Assembly: GCA_024449915.1 (NCBI GenBank)
Contig: JAMZAV010003211.1
Location: forward strand, 1-64,000
Direction of reading: 5' to 3'
From: Sweltsa coloradensis
Taxonomy: Eukaryota > Arthropoda > Insecta > Plecoptera > Chloroperlidae
DNA: 64,000 nucleotides
Shown one piece after another: positions 11,583 through 22,914 of the stretch (the stretch's first letter is position 1; each line of letters begins with the position of its first letter). The translations under genes were made by a program, and so were the position numbers. The notes beneath the pieces are model-generated. The model was not told the origin of the DNA, made no database searches, and saw nothing but the letters and a program-made list of their open reading frames with translations.

Positions 11583-11826
11583 TGAAAGTTCAGGATCCTC
11601 CTCTCCTGTGTCTTTCAGATACGCCCTAGAAAGCGTATCTGCAACATACATTAGTTTTCCAGGCAAATATTTTACATTTAGGTCATATTTGAGAATTTTA
11701 AGCTTCATTCGCTGTAATCGAGCTGAAGTATCATTTATGTCTTTAAGTGCTATTGCCTCGAGGGGTTTATGATCAGTAATGACGAGCGTGTGTCTACCAT
11801 ATATGAAATAATGGAATTTCTGAGTG
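11583..11826 (-). pseudogene. Inverted copy of Gypsy-2 RNase H segment
   Basis: This is the reverse complement of about 13271-13517 with very few differences, coding on the minus strand for the RNase H end (YDLNVKYLPGKLMYVADTLSRAYL). It joins the LTR start through a shared TGA. Unlike the forward copy, it lacks the extra A at 13310/13311, so here the frame through GRHTLV.TDHKPLEAI is intact. Confidence 0.85.
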
Positions 11827-11827
11827 G

Positions 11828-12092
11828 GAAAATGTTAAAGCCATAGTAGGGATGGAAACACCCCGGAACAAAGCAGAATTAATGAGGTTCCTGGGAATGG
11901 TTAATTACCTGGGTAAATTCATACCAAACTTATCAGCTAAAACTGCCCCCTTACGGGAACTTGTGAAGCATAAGGCGGAATGGATGTGGTCTGACACACA
12001 TGAAAAAGCGATTAAAACTTTAAAAGATTGTGTCAGTAAACCGCCTGTTTTACGTTTATATGATAGTAACTTACCATTGACATTGCATGTGA
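11828..12092 (+). pseudogene. Gypsy-2 pol, RT to RNase H connection
   Basis: Ty3/gypsy pol sequence starting abruptly after the inverted segment: FLGMVNYLGKFIPNLS, then TAPLRELV and W..THEKAIKTLKDCV, the region after the RT palm leading into RNase H. It is cut after LPLTLHV by the nested LINE and resumes at 13136 with TDASQDGLGA. Confidence 0.85.
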
Positions 12093-13135
12093 ATGATCTA
12101 CAACCGTGTACTCCGAGGTGTGAAGTCTATATGTACGCAGATGACTTTACTTACGTTTGCTGGGGGAAATACATCACTGAAGTCATCATAGCCGCGCAAA
12201 AAGAACTGGACCAGGAAGCTGCATGGCTTTACGAAAATCAGCTTGCGATGAATGCAGAGAAGACTACAACTACACTCTTTAGTCTCAACCCCAGTAATGC
12301 CAGTAATGTCAGCAAGCTGAATCTACACTTCGAGGGGCACTTGTTGCCCGAGGCTGAAACTGTAGCTTCCCTTGGACTTACCATAGCCTCAACACTTAAG
12401 TGGGACTCGCAAGCTGACAACCTTATTAAGAAGCTAAGTAAAGCCTGCTTTGCTATTAGAATTATCAGACAGCGTATTGGCCTTAGTTCTGCTAAGATTG
12501 TTTATTCTGCATATTTTGAGTCTCTTTTACGTTACGGTATTATACTATGGGGCTCCTCTAGCAAGAGAGTTTTCACCAGTATCTTCTTGATACAGAAGCG
12601 AGCGGTGCGTACTCTAGTGGGTGTTGGTAAAACGGCATTCGTGCAGACTACTATTTCCCGAGCTCGGCTTACTAACCCTTGCTGGTCTTTACATTTACGA
12701 ATCAGTTATACATGTTCGCAAAGATTTAGCTAACTTTAAAAAGAATTCTGACTTTCATGGGTATGATACTAGGCATCGGGGTGACCTGCATCTTGAATCA
12801 GTAAGAACTACTACAGCTGGTCTCAGGAGCCCCAGAAGTTGTGGAAGGCGGCTCTACAAACAACCTGCCCATGGAGTTGAAAACAATTAATACCAGTGAC
12901 GACTGCTTTAAAAGCAAATTAAAAGCATTTCTTATTGATAAGGCATTTTATTCAATTGATGAGTTCTGTAGTTAAATCTGGAGTTACCACAATTTCATTA
13001 TTTTAGCAACATAATCTTGTGTATTTTGTAGATCATATGTTTGACAATGTATAATATCCATGAATGTACATTTATGTTATTCTCTAGGGATCTATGTACA
13101 ATAAACAGCAATCAATCAATCAATCAATCAATCAA
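12093..13135 (+). mobile_element. 5'-truncated LINE inside Gypsy-2 pol
   Basis: The fragment opens at the RT catalytic box (MYADDFTYVCWG) and continues through LAMNAEKTTTTLFSL, LGLTIASTLKWDSQ and SLLRYGIILWG to a frame-broken C-terminus (YDTRHRGDLHLES in another frame). It ends with AATAAA and an (AATC)n tail at about 13110-13135. That tail and the resumption of gypsy pol directly after it define the insertion. It is younger than Gypsy-2. Confidence 0.85.
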
Positions 13136-14620
13136 ACAGATGCATCGCAGGATGGTCTCGGAGCTTGTTTGCTCCAAAATGGTCAACCTATTGCTTTTGC
13201 GTCGAGGAGTCTAACTGATTGCGAAAGACGATTCGCGCAAATAGAAAAGGAATTCTTATCAATAGTGTTCGGCACTCAGAAATTCCATTATTTCATATAT
13301 GGTAGACACAACGCTCGTCAATACTGATCATAAACCCCTCGAGGCAATAGCACTTAAAGACATAAATGATACTTCAGCTCGATTACAGCGAATGAAGCTT
13401 AAAATTCTCAAATATGACCTAAATGTAAAATATTTGCCTGGAAAACTAATGTATGTTGCAGATACGCTTTCTAGGGCGTATCTGAAAGACACAGGAGAGG
13501 AGGATCCTGAACTTTCAGTGATTGTACATTCAGTCGAGAAATATTTGCCTGTTAGTGAGAGTAGAAAACAGCAGTTCAAACAAATGACGTCAAGTGATCA
13601 TGTTCTTAGACTTGTCATGAAGTATACCTTAGAGGGATGGCCAGAAAAAAATCAGTTAAAAGATGGGAGGCTCAAGGCATTTTGGGGTCTTCAAAGTGAC
13701 TTGCAGACAGTAGATAACTTGTTGTTCTTGAATAACAAGTTGGTTGTTCCTTGTGGTTTACAAGATGAAATGCTACGTCAACTACATGAAAGCCACTTGG
13801 GCATAGTAAAGACTAAGGCTAGAGCCAGACAAGTGCTGTACTGGCACGGCATGGGTAGGGACATTGAGGAGATGATAAAAAAGTGCAAAGTTTGCGAAAA
13901 ATATCAACTTGCAAACCAGAAGGAACCACTTATACCAACTAAAATACCAACTAGGCCTTGGGAAATAGTTGGAGTAGACTTGATGGATTTTGGTAATAAA
14001 ACTTACTTAGTAGTCATGGATTACTATTCCAAATGGCTGGAATTAGAACACTTAAGATATGGTAAAACTGCCAATGATGTAATAAAAGTGTTAAAGAGGA
14101 TTTTTTCTCATCAAGGAATCCCAGAGATTCTGCGATCTGATAACATGCCCTTTGACAGTTTAGAGTTTAAAATGTTTGCGAATAAATGGGATTTTGAAGT
14201 TATTACATCAAGCCCAAACTATGCTAAATCAAATGGCTTGGCTGAAAAGGCTGTTGGTATAGCTAAAAGAATTCTAAAAAAATGTACAACTGAAAACACG
14301 GATGTTAATCTGGCACTTTTGGAATATCGCAATTCACCAGTGTGTAACCTAAATGTATCTCCTGCTGAACTTCTCATGAGTAGGTTGTTGCGTACAAAAA
14401 TTCCAGTAGTAAGCACGTTACTGGAACCGAAAGTGCAAAGTAATGTCAAAGAAATGCTAAATAAACATCAGGAAATTCAAAGTGGTTATTATAACAGAAA
14501 CTCTCGAGAAAGAGAAGGATTTTGTCAGGGAGAAAATGTAGTAATAAGGAAGGATAAACAGTGGGTTTCAGGAAAAGTTGTTGACACACATTCAAGTCCA
14601 CGTTCATATATTGTTCAGTA
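13136..14620 (+). pseudogene. Gypsy-2 RNase H and integrase
   Basis: RNase H motifs TDASQDGLGACLLQ and FASRSL are followed by a +1 break at 13310/13311. The frame from 13299 has TDHKPLEAI and the RNase H end. Integrase follows: zinc-binding H163, H166, C196, C199 and catalytic D227 (GVDLMDF), D281 (SDN) and E316 (LAEK), a D-x34-E spacing (numbers within the frame from 13299). SDNMPFDS is one residue shorter than the usual SDNGPQFDS, which may weaken the active site. A GPY/F-like tail reaches SYIVQ and is interrupted by C1 at 14621. Confidence 0.88.
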
Positions 14621-15284
14621 CTAGGGAAACGCCAAAGTCGTTGTTAAACGAGTGAGTGAGTGAGCCAAGTGTTGAGTACCCGGGAACATCCCCTTTTCTC
14701 CCCTATATCTAAGGATATAGTAGGAATGATACCGGGTACTCAACACATGGCTCACTCACTCGTTTAACAACGACTTTGGCGTTTCCCAAGTTATTTAAAT
14801 TGAACATTTGAAATGCGAATCGTGTTCAAAACGTATTAGCGTGAAACATTAACAAATTTCCTTGATAAAACAAAATCACCTAAGTTTTATTTCCCATTTA
14901 ACACCCCTCAAAAATAATATGTGGGTGTAAAAATATAAAAAAGTTCGAGCTAATGGGTATCGAACCCCAACCCTCCGTGCGGTAGACTAAATGCTTACCA
15001 ATAGGCCATGCAAGCCACGTAGATACAGTCCCGTTAGCTGCTACTAAATAAATGCTATCGATATTTTAAAAATCACATTTTTATTTATTGTAGGATTAAA
15101 TTGCAATGGATCTAGCTGATTTTGTTAGCAGTTCTCAGTAAACTCGTACCGGATGTCTGTTTAAAATTTCAGCCCAATCTGTTCAGCGGTTCGGCTGATT
15201 TTCGACGTACAGACAGACAGAATCACAGAATGAGAGCCATTCGAGTTGAATGGAGACACTCGGTCGCTCCGCTCCCTCGTTCAA
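14621..15284 (-). mobile_element. Helitron-like family C element (C1)
   Basis: The element is bounded by CTAGGGAAACGCC (14621) and CTCCCTCGTTCAA (15284). Removing it joins codon bases TA (14619-14620) to T (15285), giving TAT and continuing the Gypsy-2 pol frame without change, so ends and lack of target duplication are exact. The 3' terminal region is a palindrome (14621-14790) whose inner arm repeats the CGTTTCCC end. It carries a tRNA-like segment. It is non-coding. Confidence 0.88.
14944..15018 (-). repeat. tRNA-like (SINE-type) segment within C1
   Basis: On the minus strand an A-box-like TGGCCTATTGG (14998-15008) and a B-box-like GGTTCGATACC (14957-14967) are spaced as in RNA polymerase III promoters of tRNA-derived sequences. 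The same segment occurs in C2, so it is part of family C rather than a separate insertion. A clean cloverleaf was not verified. Confidence 0.6.
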
Positions 15285-15558
15285 TAATAATGGTACAACT
15301 GTACGAAGGAATTCATATCATCTAAGAAAATCACAGAATGAGGTTCCACTTGTTTGTATGAGTGATGATAATAACATAGGCCTCCATGTAACTGATGATT
15401 TAAGTGTGACAGCCAATAGGCTTAATCCAGAATACGTGCAAAATAATGTTACTAAAGATGTTAATCAAAATATTATGCCTAATTCAGAAGCCACAAAAGT
15501 AGTTAGTAGGTCTGGTAGAGAGATTAAGAAACCAGCTTATCTTAACCAGTATGTTTAG
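15285..15558 (+). pseudogene. Gypsy-2 pol C-terminus
   Basis: The frame continues from SYIVQ across C1 into NNGTTVRRNSYHLR, the usual end of the GPY/F module, then a linker and REIKKPAYLNQYV with stop TAG. The purine-rich AATAAAGGGAGA at 15571-15582 follows as polypurine tract. Confidence 0.85.
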
Positions 15559-15582
15559 TAAAATGTTAAAAATAAAGGGAGA

Positions 15583-15768
15583 TGTTATGTATGAGAGTCG
15601 AGTGCAAGGCCACACCTCTAGGCCGCAGAGACGACCACGGCTAGGCAGTGGGCAGGCAGTGGAGGATCATGGGATTGTAATGGCTGATGGACAAGAATCA
15701 ATAAAACATACATTCTTTATCTAAGTAATTAATCTGTGTTATTATTTGACAAACTAACATACATTACA
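15583..15768 (+). repeat. Gypsy-2 3' LTR (186 bp)
   Basis: TGTTATGTATGAGAG to ACATACATTACA, with AATAAA near 15700. It is directly preceded by a polypurine tract and followed by ATAGT, the same five bases that precede the TGTTATGTATGA stub at 11574. Confidence 0.82.
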
Positions 15769-15773
15769 ATAGT

Positions 15774-16729
15774 TATTTTAATAAATAATTCAATATGTTT
15801 CGGAATAATGTTGTCGTTGTAATGTAATTTAAATTTAAATTTATAATTAATATTTGTTAAATATTTTCTGGATAGAGCTTTCATATTATTATTTGTTTAC
15901 ATAATTCAATTCAGTAACAAATTGTCGCCTTTGCATTTTATTTATCGATTATGTAAATGGTAAATGTGTTATTGTAGCACTAAGTCGTCAGTTTTAAATA
16001 CTACTGAAGTTCAAGGTTGCTCTGATGGCATTTCTCAATGTCAGTCGAGTGTGTATTTATTTGTCATCAGTTTTACACTTGGGATTTGTTTACTATTGAT
16101 GACACGTGGTGACTGTATTATGTACATTGTCTGTCGAGATTTTGTTTGTGTTTTAGTGAACTGGCTTCATGTTATTGTGCGGGTCCAGTGAGATGGGACA
16201 TTGTGAGCCATTACGTATGCAGTACTGTGACAAAACCTACCATACTGTCCTACTGCCGCCAATTTTTCAAATTTAATTGAATAAATAAAATCACCGCCTT
16301 CTGAATTTTGTAGTAGTCGACTGCAATCCCGCCCATCTTTTTAATCAACGTAACCATAATAACAATCACTTTGTTAATAAAACCTTGTTTAATTAATAAA
16401 TGATTTCTAGCCAGAAATCGATTTATTAATTACTCTATTTATCTTTTCAATACTAATCATTTTCTATCGCGGGAGAACCTGTTGCTTACTTATCAACAGA
16501 GGGCAGCTCGGAGCCTAAACGCGGGATCATCTTATCTTCACTGGTCTAGAAATACGGTTTATAGCATTCATCTATAATATCCATTATCATACGTAATTAT
16601 AGAATAATTTAGTTAATCTAGTAATAGTATCCTATGTCTTCTCCATCCTATAATGTTAATCCTTGTTTGGTCACGCGGGATTAGGATAGCGTTGGTCTTT
16701 GGGTTCCGACTAATTAGCATGTATGTGCG
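15774..16729. other. No gene seen
   Basis: AT-rich DNA between Gypsy-2 and the BEL element, possibly interior of Gypsy-1 or of another element. Short open frames show no familiar protein. Confidence 0.4.
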
Positions 16730-17228
16730 TGTTGGTGCACACCCTTCAGGTGTCACTCTCTCGTCGGTCACTTGAACTTTAGTTTAGGTACATTTCTCCA
16801 CTCTTCGGCAGATGGCGCACGCCTGCTTGTTCTGGCCTCTAGCTGACCCAGATTCCGGAGAGTGGAGGGTGTCTTTGTGTCGGTCAACAGCCCCCGACAG
16901 ACAAGTGCGGACTCTCGAGGCTCACTGTACGGCCACACGCACGGGTTTCACGGCTCGCTACGGCCAAACTGTACACCACGTACATAATTCTAGTTTACCT
17001 AATTGTTAGTTGTTTCGTCTTTCGTGTTATTCATATACTTGTGTACTACTGTGCTACGTATCATTCAATAATATTTCAGTTCGTTAAGCTTCACCAATCT
17101 AGTGATTTACCTCCCTATGGATTAACTAATTAGTTCGTAATTTATTCCTGGTCCTCCGATTATTATAAGTTAAGTTTTAAGTTTTTTTTAAGTATTTTAT
17201 TATTAGAAAAGCCACTCGGGCCCAAACA
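16730..17228 (+). repeat. BEL/Pao 5' LTR
   Basis: 499 bp, nearly identical to 22915-23413. TTGGTCCCACCGGGC follows at 17229 and is the probable primer-binding region. Confidence 0.93.
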
Positions 17229-17614
17229 TTGGTCCCACCGGGCCGGATTGGTGAAGTAAGTTGTATATCTCGAACATTGAGTTGATATTATTTGCGCGTC
17301 GCGTTGTGAAAACATTCCTCGAGCGGGACAGCACGCTAGCTTCGTCGGGTATTGCCTGCGTGCAACACCGGCTTATTTGCTCACGGCTTCACGCGGGAAG
17401 CCAGCCGTGCCCAGAGCAGTGCGCGCAACAAGGACCTGTACGCTGGTACGCGCTCGTTTCGTCACACGCGGGAGCTGAGCTGAGCGCCGCCCACCTGCAG
17501 CCGTCATCTCCAGGTCTCCAGTTCGACCACCGCCGTTGACACTGCCGTTGATATATCAGGTCAGATTATTCCTTGTTCTATTCCTTGTTTCCATTTGGCA
17601 TTTCTCTTGGCATA

Positions 17615-18600
17615 ATGGACCCAGCACACAAAAAGTTATTACTCAAAAAGAGAGGTTTAGTCAAGGCGACAATCACACGTATTGCAACCTTCGTTGAAAA
17701 ATATGACGCCAGCACTGAAGACATCAATCTAATCAGGTCTAGATTAGAACAGGTTCTTAATTCTTGGGAATCATACAATGAAGTGCAATATGATTTAGAA
17801 TTAAATGATGAAGATGATCACTCATCTGATCGTGAAAACTTTGAAAATGCATACCATGCCGTGAAGGCCAAATCACGACGCTATTAGAACCTGCAACTAT
17901 TCCAGTCCTGTAGCCGGTCCTGGAAGCACAGGAGGTTTGCAGTCATGCACCCAGTGACGGTATGCGTGTACAGCTACCTACCATTAAATTGCCTACCTTC
18001 AGTGGCGACTACAGTCAGTGGATACATTTTAAGGATATTTTTGATAGTCTAGTTATCAATAACCAAGCGTTATCAAGTGTACAGAAACTTCATTATCTTT
18101 TGTCTTCCTTGTCGGGCGAGGCCATTCAATGATCACATCGCTGCCAGTTTGCGATTCAAACTTTACAGTTGCATGGGACATGTTGCGGGAAAGATACCAA
18201 ACAATAGACTTATTGCAACTCGCCATGTCAAGGAATTATTGAATTTACCAATGGTTAGTCGAGAATCAGCTACTGACTTACGCGCTCTCCTTAACCAGCT
18301 GAAAGGCAACGTGAATGCCATTGAAGCTTTGAAAATGGAAACGCCAGTTCACGAGTTACTGTTGTCTCAGCTAATGTTAGATAAGCTAGATTCGTCTTCC
18401 CGTAATCAATGGGAAACTAGCCACACTACGGCCGATATACCTAGTCTGAATCACTCTGTTCATTTTTGGGAACAGAGATGCAAGCACTGGAGGTCATCAG
18501 CTCAGGTAATAAGAATAAGCCTAATAGCAGTGCTCAGTCTACCCAGAAGGACGAAGGCAAGGAAGGGCAAGTTACGTTGCTACTACAGAACCAACTTGTT
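17615..18600 (+). pseudogene. BEL/Pao gag (DUF1759-like), frame-broken
   Basis: The frame opens at ATG 17615 (MDPAHKKLLLKKRG) with a coiled, charged N-terminus typical of Pao Gag and closes at 17887. The capsid-like part resumes about 18077-18450 (RHVKELLNLPMV, LRALLNQLKGNVNAI, HELLLSQLMLDKLDS). Between them KLPTFSGDY-type sequence (about 17983-18012) and LSGEA remain readable in another frame. At least two indels separate the pieces. Confidence 0.8.
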
Positions 18601-19236
18601 TGTACTGTAAGGGTAAGAGTCCATCGTATTTATAAATGTTCTAAGTTCATTAACCTTGATCTTAAACAACGCTGTGACTTTGTAAAGCAGCAGAATTTGT
18701 GCCGCAACTGTCTCCAAGACGGACACCGTAGTGACACATGCCAAGCCTCAAGTTGCAGAAGCTGTGCTAAGGCACATCATACGCTTCTGCATTTTGGAGG
18801 GCAGGTGGGAACGGGAACGACCGATCATCGACAATCCTTGTCGACTGATAATGGAACTGGACCACCGGCTACACCTCACAGCCAGGGAACGAACAATTAT
18901 TGTTCCTTGAAGGTACAGCCACACGTGCAGATTCTTCTGTCCACTGTCCTCGTACGGGTGCGTGACAACCATGGCCAACTACACACATGTCGAGCGCTGC
19001 TTGACTCGGCATCACAATCCACTTTGTGTCCGAGTCATTGGCACAGCTTTTTCGCGCTGAAAAAGCACCACAATCAGTTTCCCATTCATGGTATTAATGA
19101 TTCTACATCTGAAACTAAATATTGTGTCACTCTTGAGGTCCAATCTAACGGTTGGTGATTACAACGCCACCATTAGTTGTTCGGTATTGCCTCGAATAAC
19201 GGGCAACACACCAGCCACAAAGATCAATCCTGATGC
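18466..19236 (+). pseudogene. BEL/Pao zinc fingers and aspartic protease region
   Basis: A cysteine-rich segment LCRNCLQDGHRSDTCQ and SCRSCAKAHHTLLH forms the two zinc knuckles at the Gag end. ALLDSASQSTLC is the protease active site in DUF1758 form, with the Asp-Ser-Ala triad instead of the more common Asp-Ser-Gly. The frame ends at 19158 and continues out of frame. Confidence 0.85.
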
Positions 19237-20600
19237 ATGGGGTCTACCATCGATATCACCCTTGCGGATCCAACTTTCGACCAACCTGGCAAGATTGACC
19301 TTCTCATCGGAGCTGAGATTTTCTTCGACCTACTGCTTCCTCAGCAAAGATCGAGACCTGGAAACTACCCTATGCTCCAAAACACTAAGTTAGGGTGGAT
19401 TCTATCTGGCCGCATTCAGCAAGCGCAGGTAGAAGAGTCCACACCACGCCCAGCACCCCGCACGTTCTTCCTACGTAACGACGACTTGCTTCAACGCTTC
19501 TGGGAAGTTGAAGAAATGACCCACCCAGTTCGAACCAATGACGAACGGCGGTGTGAGACTCATTTCATTGAAAACACTACCAAGACGCAACAGGTCGCTT
19601 TGTCGTCCGTCTACCTCTCAAGCAAGACCCGGCGATGCTTGGTGCTCATACTGTACATCCCGTACTAGATTAAACCAAATCGAGAGACGTCTTACTCGTG
19701 ATACTCACCTTGATACGCAGTACAGTCTATTCATAGCGTGAGTATGAGATCTCGGTCATATGAAGGCAGTCAGGCCCCTAGATAAACCTTCAGCACCTTG
19801 CTACTATTTACCACATCACCCGGTCATCAGGAATCAGTACTACTACAAAGATGAGAGTAGTATTTGATGCTTCAGCCAAAACCAGCACGGCACATCGCTA
19901 AATGACATGCTCCTGGTTGGCCCTACAATCCAACAAGACCTCATGAGCATTGTTCTTAGGTTTCGGTTGCATCAGTTTGTCTTTACGGCAGACATTTCAA
20001 AGATGTACCGGCAAATTCAGATAAACCCTGCTGACTATGATCTGCAACGTATCCTCTGGGAAGAAACGCAGATGTACCCCTCGAGAGTTTCAGCTCACGA
20101 CACTCACCTATGGTACCGCCTCAGCCCCGTTCACTAGCAACCAGGTGTCTCCATCAACTGGCAGACGATGAACGAGACCGCTTCCCCAAGGCGCAGAAAT
20201 CGTGAAGCGCGACATGTATAAGACGACGTCCTCTCTGGAGGTGACACCATCGACGAGGTGCTTGAACTTCAAGACCAAATGATAGATCTTCTCAACAATG
20301 GTGGATTTCCCCTTCGGAAGTGGTGTGCGAATCACCCTCAGCTCTCTTAAAGGCAATCCAGAAGAGTGGCGCGAATCACAGCTTCTCTGCAGTTTGACAA
20401 CGAAGATCACGTCAAAACGTTAGGTCTACTGTGGCACCCAGGCTCCGACCAGTTACAGATTGTGAACAGCACAAGTCATACCACAATTCCAATCGAGTGT
20501 CCCGTAGCAAACGGGCAGGTTTCTCGCCACCATCGCATCGATCTTCGACCCATTGGTCCTAGTCAGCCCAGTGGTTATCCTATGTAAAATCTTCTTACAA
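19237..20600 (+). pseudogene. BEL/Pao reverse transcriptase, catalytic box disrupted
   Basis: IDLLIGAEIFFDLL and NTKLGWILSGRI precede RT in this family. Motif A is FTADISKMYRQI (about 19980-20020), then DLQRILWEE. The YVDD box region (20213-20228) reads DDVLSGGD with the preceding Tyr-Val codons broken by an indel that creates a stop. Downstream KTLGLLWHPGSDQL is the usual thumb region. The frames change several times. Confidence 0.85.
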
Positions 20601-20639
20601 GCCTTATGGCAAGAAAACCTTGGTTGGGACGACAGCCTT

Positions 20640-21300
20640 CCTGAAACGTTAATGCAACAATGGCATACTATCCAGGACTCTCTCCCAATGCCAACCTAAT
20701 CAGTATCGACAGATTGGTGTTAGCCCATGGTCTTCCGGCAGAAATACAACTCCACGGTTTCTGCGATGCTTCTGAACAAGCGTACGGAGCCTGTGTCTAT
20801 CTTCGTTCAACAATGAGGTCGGTCAAGTCACCACAAAGTTACTTTGTTCAAAGTCGAAGGTAGCACCGCTCAAGAAACATCCATTCCGCGGTTGGAGCTA
20901 TGTGGCGCATTGCTGCTAACCCGACTCTTGACGAAGGTGATTGCATCTCTTCACATCAGTTCAGCAACAGATACCTTGGACTGACTCTACGGTTGTTCTC
21001 GCCTGGTTAACAGCAAGCCCTACGAGATGGAAGACGTTCGTTGCCAATCGTGTGGCCGAAATTCAAGAAGCTACGGCAACAAACGAATGGCGTCATGTCA
21101 GATCCCAGACAACCTGCTGATCATATCTCTCGGGGAGTACTCCAAAGGAACTACATGATCTAACAATTTGGTGGAATGGACCTAAATGGTTACAACACTC
21201 TGATTCTTGGCCAAATGAATTCGTGTCCGGAGCTCCTATTACAGCACAGCAAGAGTTGATTCAGACCGAAAACAACAGCAAAGCCCATGGCAAGGTTTCT
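20640..21300 (+). pseudogene. BEL/Pao RNase H
   Basis: LHGFCDASEQAYGACVYLRS carries the first RNase H aspartate. Further downstream, in other frames, the remnants of the strand with DSTVVLAWL and of KTFVANRVAEIQE are readable (about 20980-21065), which match the RNase H end of Pao polyproteins. Confidence 0.8.
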
Positions 21301-21583
21301 GTCCTGCTGGCACAATCAGTGCCAGAAGAGTTCGTTGAGAGATTCTCCAAACTGGCGACTTGTCAACGAGTAGTTTGCATTACTGCTCACGCTTTGTGAA
21401 CAACTGCCGTAAACCTCCACAATCCAGACAGCTGTCATCGCTATCCTGTAAGGAGTTACGGCAGGCGCTAGAAACATGCATACGAGCTGTACAGCAGGCA
21501 TGTTTACGCAACAGAGCTCAAGTGTATTGCCACTTCGACCCCATTGCCTCCAAAAAGTACACTCAAGAATTTAAAACCATTCC

Positions 21584-22300
21584 TTGACCAACACACAAAT
21601 ACTCCGCGTAGGCATCGCTTGCACCATGCCAACCTTCTCCTACGACAACAAGTATCCCATGATCTTGCCTCCTCGACATCACTTAACTAAGCTGATTATA
21701 GTAGCAGAACATCAGCGCCTGCTGCACGCAAATCAGCAACTTCTAATCTCCTCCCTGCGACAACACTACTGGATACCAGCGTACGTCGTACGGTGAAGAG
21801 TGTCATCCACAAGTGCATTTCCTGTTTTAAGCTAAAGGCTGAAACATCCAAACAACAGATGGGCATCTTACCAGTGCATAGGGTAACACCAGCACGTCCC
21901 TTCCTTAATGCTGGAGTTGACTATGCTGGCCCTAACCAACTCAAATGTGTACTCCACGGAGTAAAACCACTGTGAGGGCTTACATCGCGTGTTTGTGTGT
22001 TTTTGCAACGAAGGCAATTCACTTAGAACTTGTTAGTAGTTTAAGCACTAACGCATTCATCGCAGCCTTCCGAAGATTCGTTAGCCGCCGAGGAATGAGC
22101 GCACACATATACAGCGACAACGGTACAAACTTTGTTGGAGCAGATCCTGAACTGAAGGAGCTTCAAACCCTACTGAGAAATCAAGACATCAATCTCATGT
22201 CAGGAATCATGCAGGAGCAGAAGGTTGCACGTGGCACTTCATACCTCCAGGTTCTCCACACTTTGGAGGATTGTGGGAGGCAGCAGTGAAGTCTCTTAAG
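21584..22300 (+). pseudogene. BEL/Pao integrase
   Basis: The zinc-binding part H..HHLTKLI..EHQRLLHA is followed by CISCFKLKAE and by the core: GVDYAGP (first Asp), then AIHLELVSSL and YSDNGTNFVGA (second Asp). The core is spread over three frames (21584, 21793, 21945). The Glu region near 22225-22275 (PGSPHFGGLWEAAVKS-like) is out of frame. Confidence 0.85.
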
Positions 22301-22378
22301 TACCATTTGAGACGTATTGCTGGAAACCGTCTGTTTTACTTTCGAGGAAATGTCCACAATGTTATGCCAAGTTGAAGC

Positions 22379-22805
22379 ATGCCTCACTCTCGCCCTTTGT
22401 CACCTATGACAGCTGACCCCTCTTCCACAACTTTCTGTCTCCTGGACACTTCCTTATCGGGGAACCGCTTACATCCCTTCCCGACCCTGATCTGTCTGAC
22501 ATCAGGATCAACAGGCTGGATCGTTGGCAGCTCATCCAGAGAGCGACACAGCAGCTGTGGCACCGATGGTCGACAGATTACCTCCATGGACTCCTCAGCG
22601 ATCCAAGTGGACGACTCCTCATCATGACCTGGTGCCAGGCACAGTGGTACTGGTCAAAGAAGATAGCCCCCCTCTTCAATGGAAGACCGCCGTGGTCACG
22701 GAGGTCCACCCCGGTCCTGATGGACGAGTGCGAGTGGCGACTGTTAGATCGGCTCCGGCACCTATCGCCGACCCATCCACAAACTGTGGCCCGTTTCCCG
22801 AGTAA
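22379..22805 (+). pseudogene. BEL/Pao C-terminal DUF5641-like domain
   Basis: GHFLIGEPL-like, RWQLIQRATQQLWHRW and LVPGTVVLVKEDSPPLQWK with VTEVHPGPDGRVRVATVR are readable in alternating frames; they form the conserved tail after the integrase. A purine-rich CGCGGGAGAA precedes the 3' LTR. Confidence 0.82.
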
Positions 22806-22914
22806 CATTCGCCAGAATATTCGGCACCCCATGTGTACTTTGTGTTTAGTGTTTATGTGTTGCTCCTTCAGAGTTATATTTTGAAAAGGTTGCCAGCCCT
22901 TTCCCGCGGGAGAA

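Larger units (their letters stand above)
11574..15768 (+). mobile_element. Gypsy-2: rearranged Ty3/gypsy element with TSD ATAGT
   Basis: The left end begins with only 12 bp of LTR (TGTTATGTATGA, 11574-11585) before switching into an inverted copy of its own pol. The right end is a full 186-bp LTR (15583-15768). ATAGT flanks both ends (11569-11573 and 15769-15773), so both outer boundaries are integration boundaries. gag, protease and most of RT are missing. The pol is further interrupted by a LINE (12093-13135) and family C element C1 (14621-15284). Confidence 0.8.

Noticed and set aside
13092..13160. CRISPR-like short direct repeats (AATC units)
   Set aside because: It is the simple-repeat tail of a LINE; there is no spacer structure and the genome is eukaryotic.
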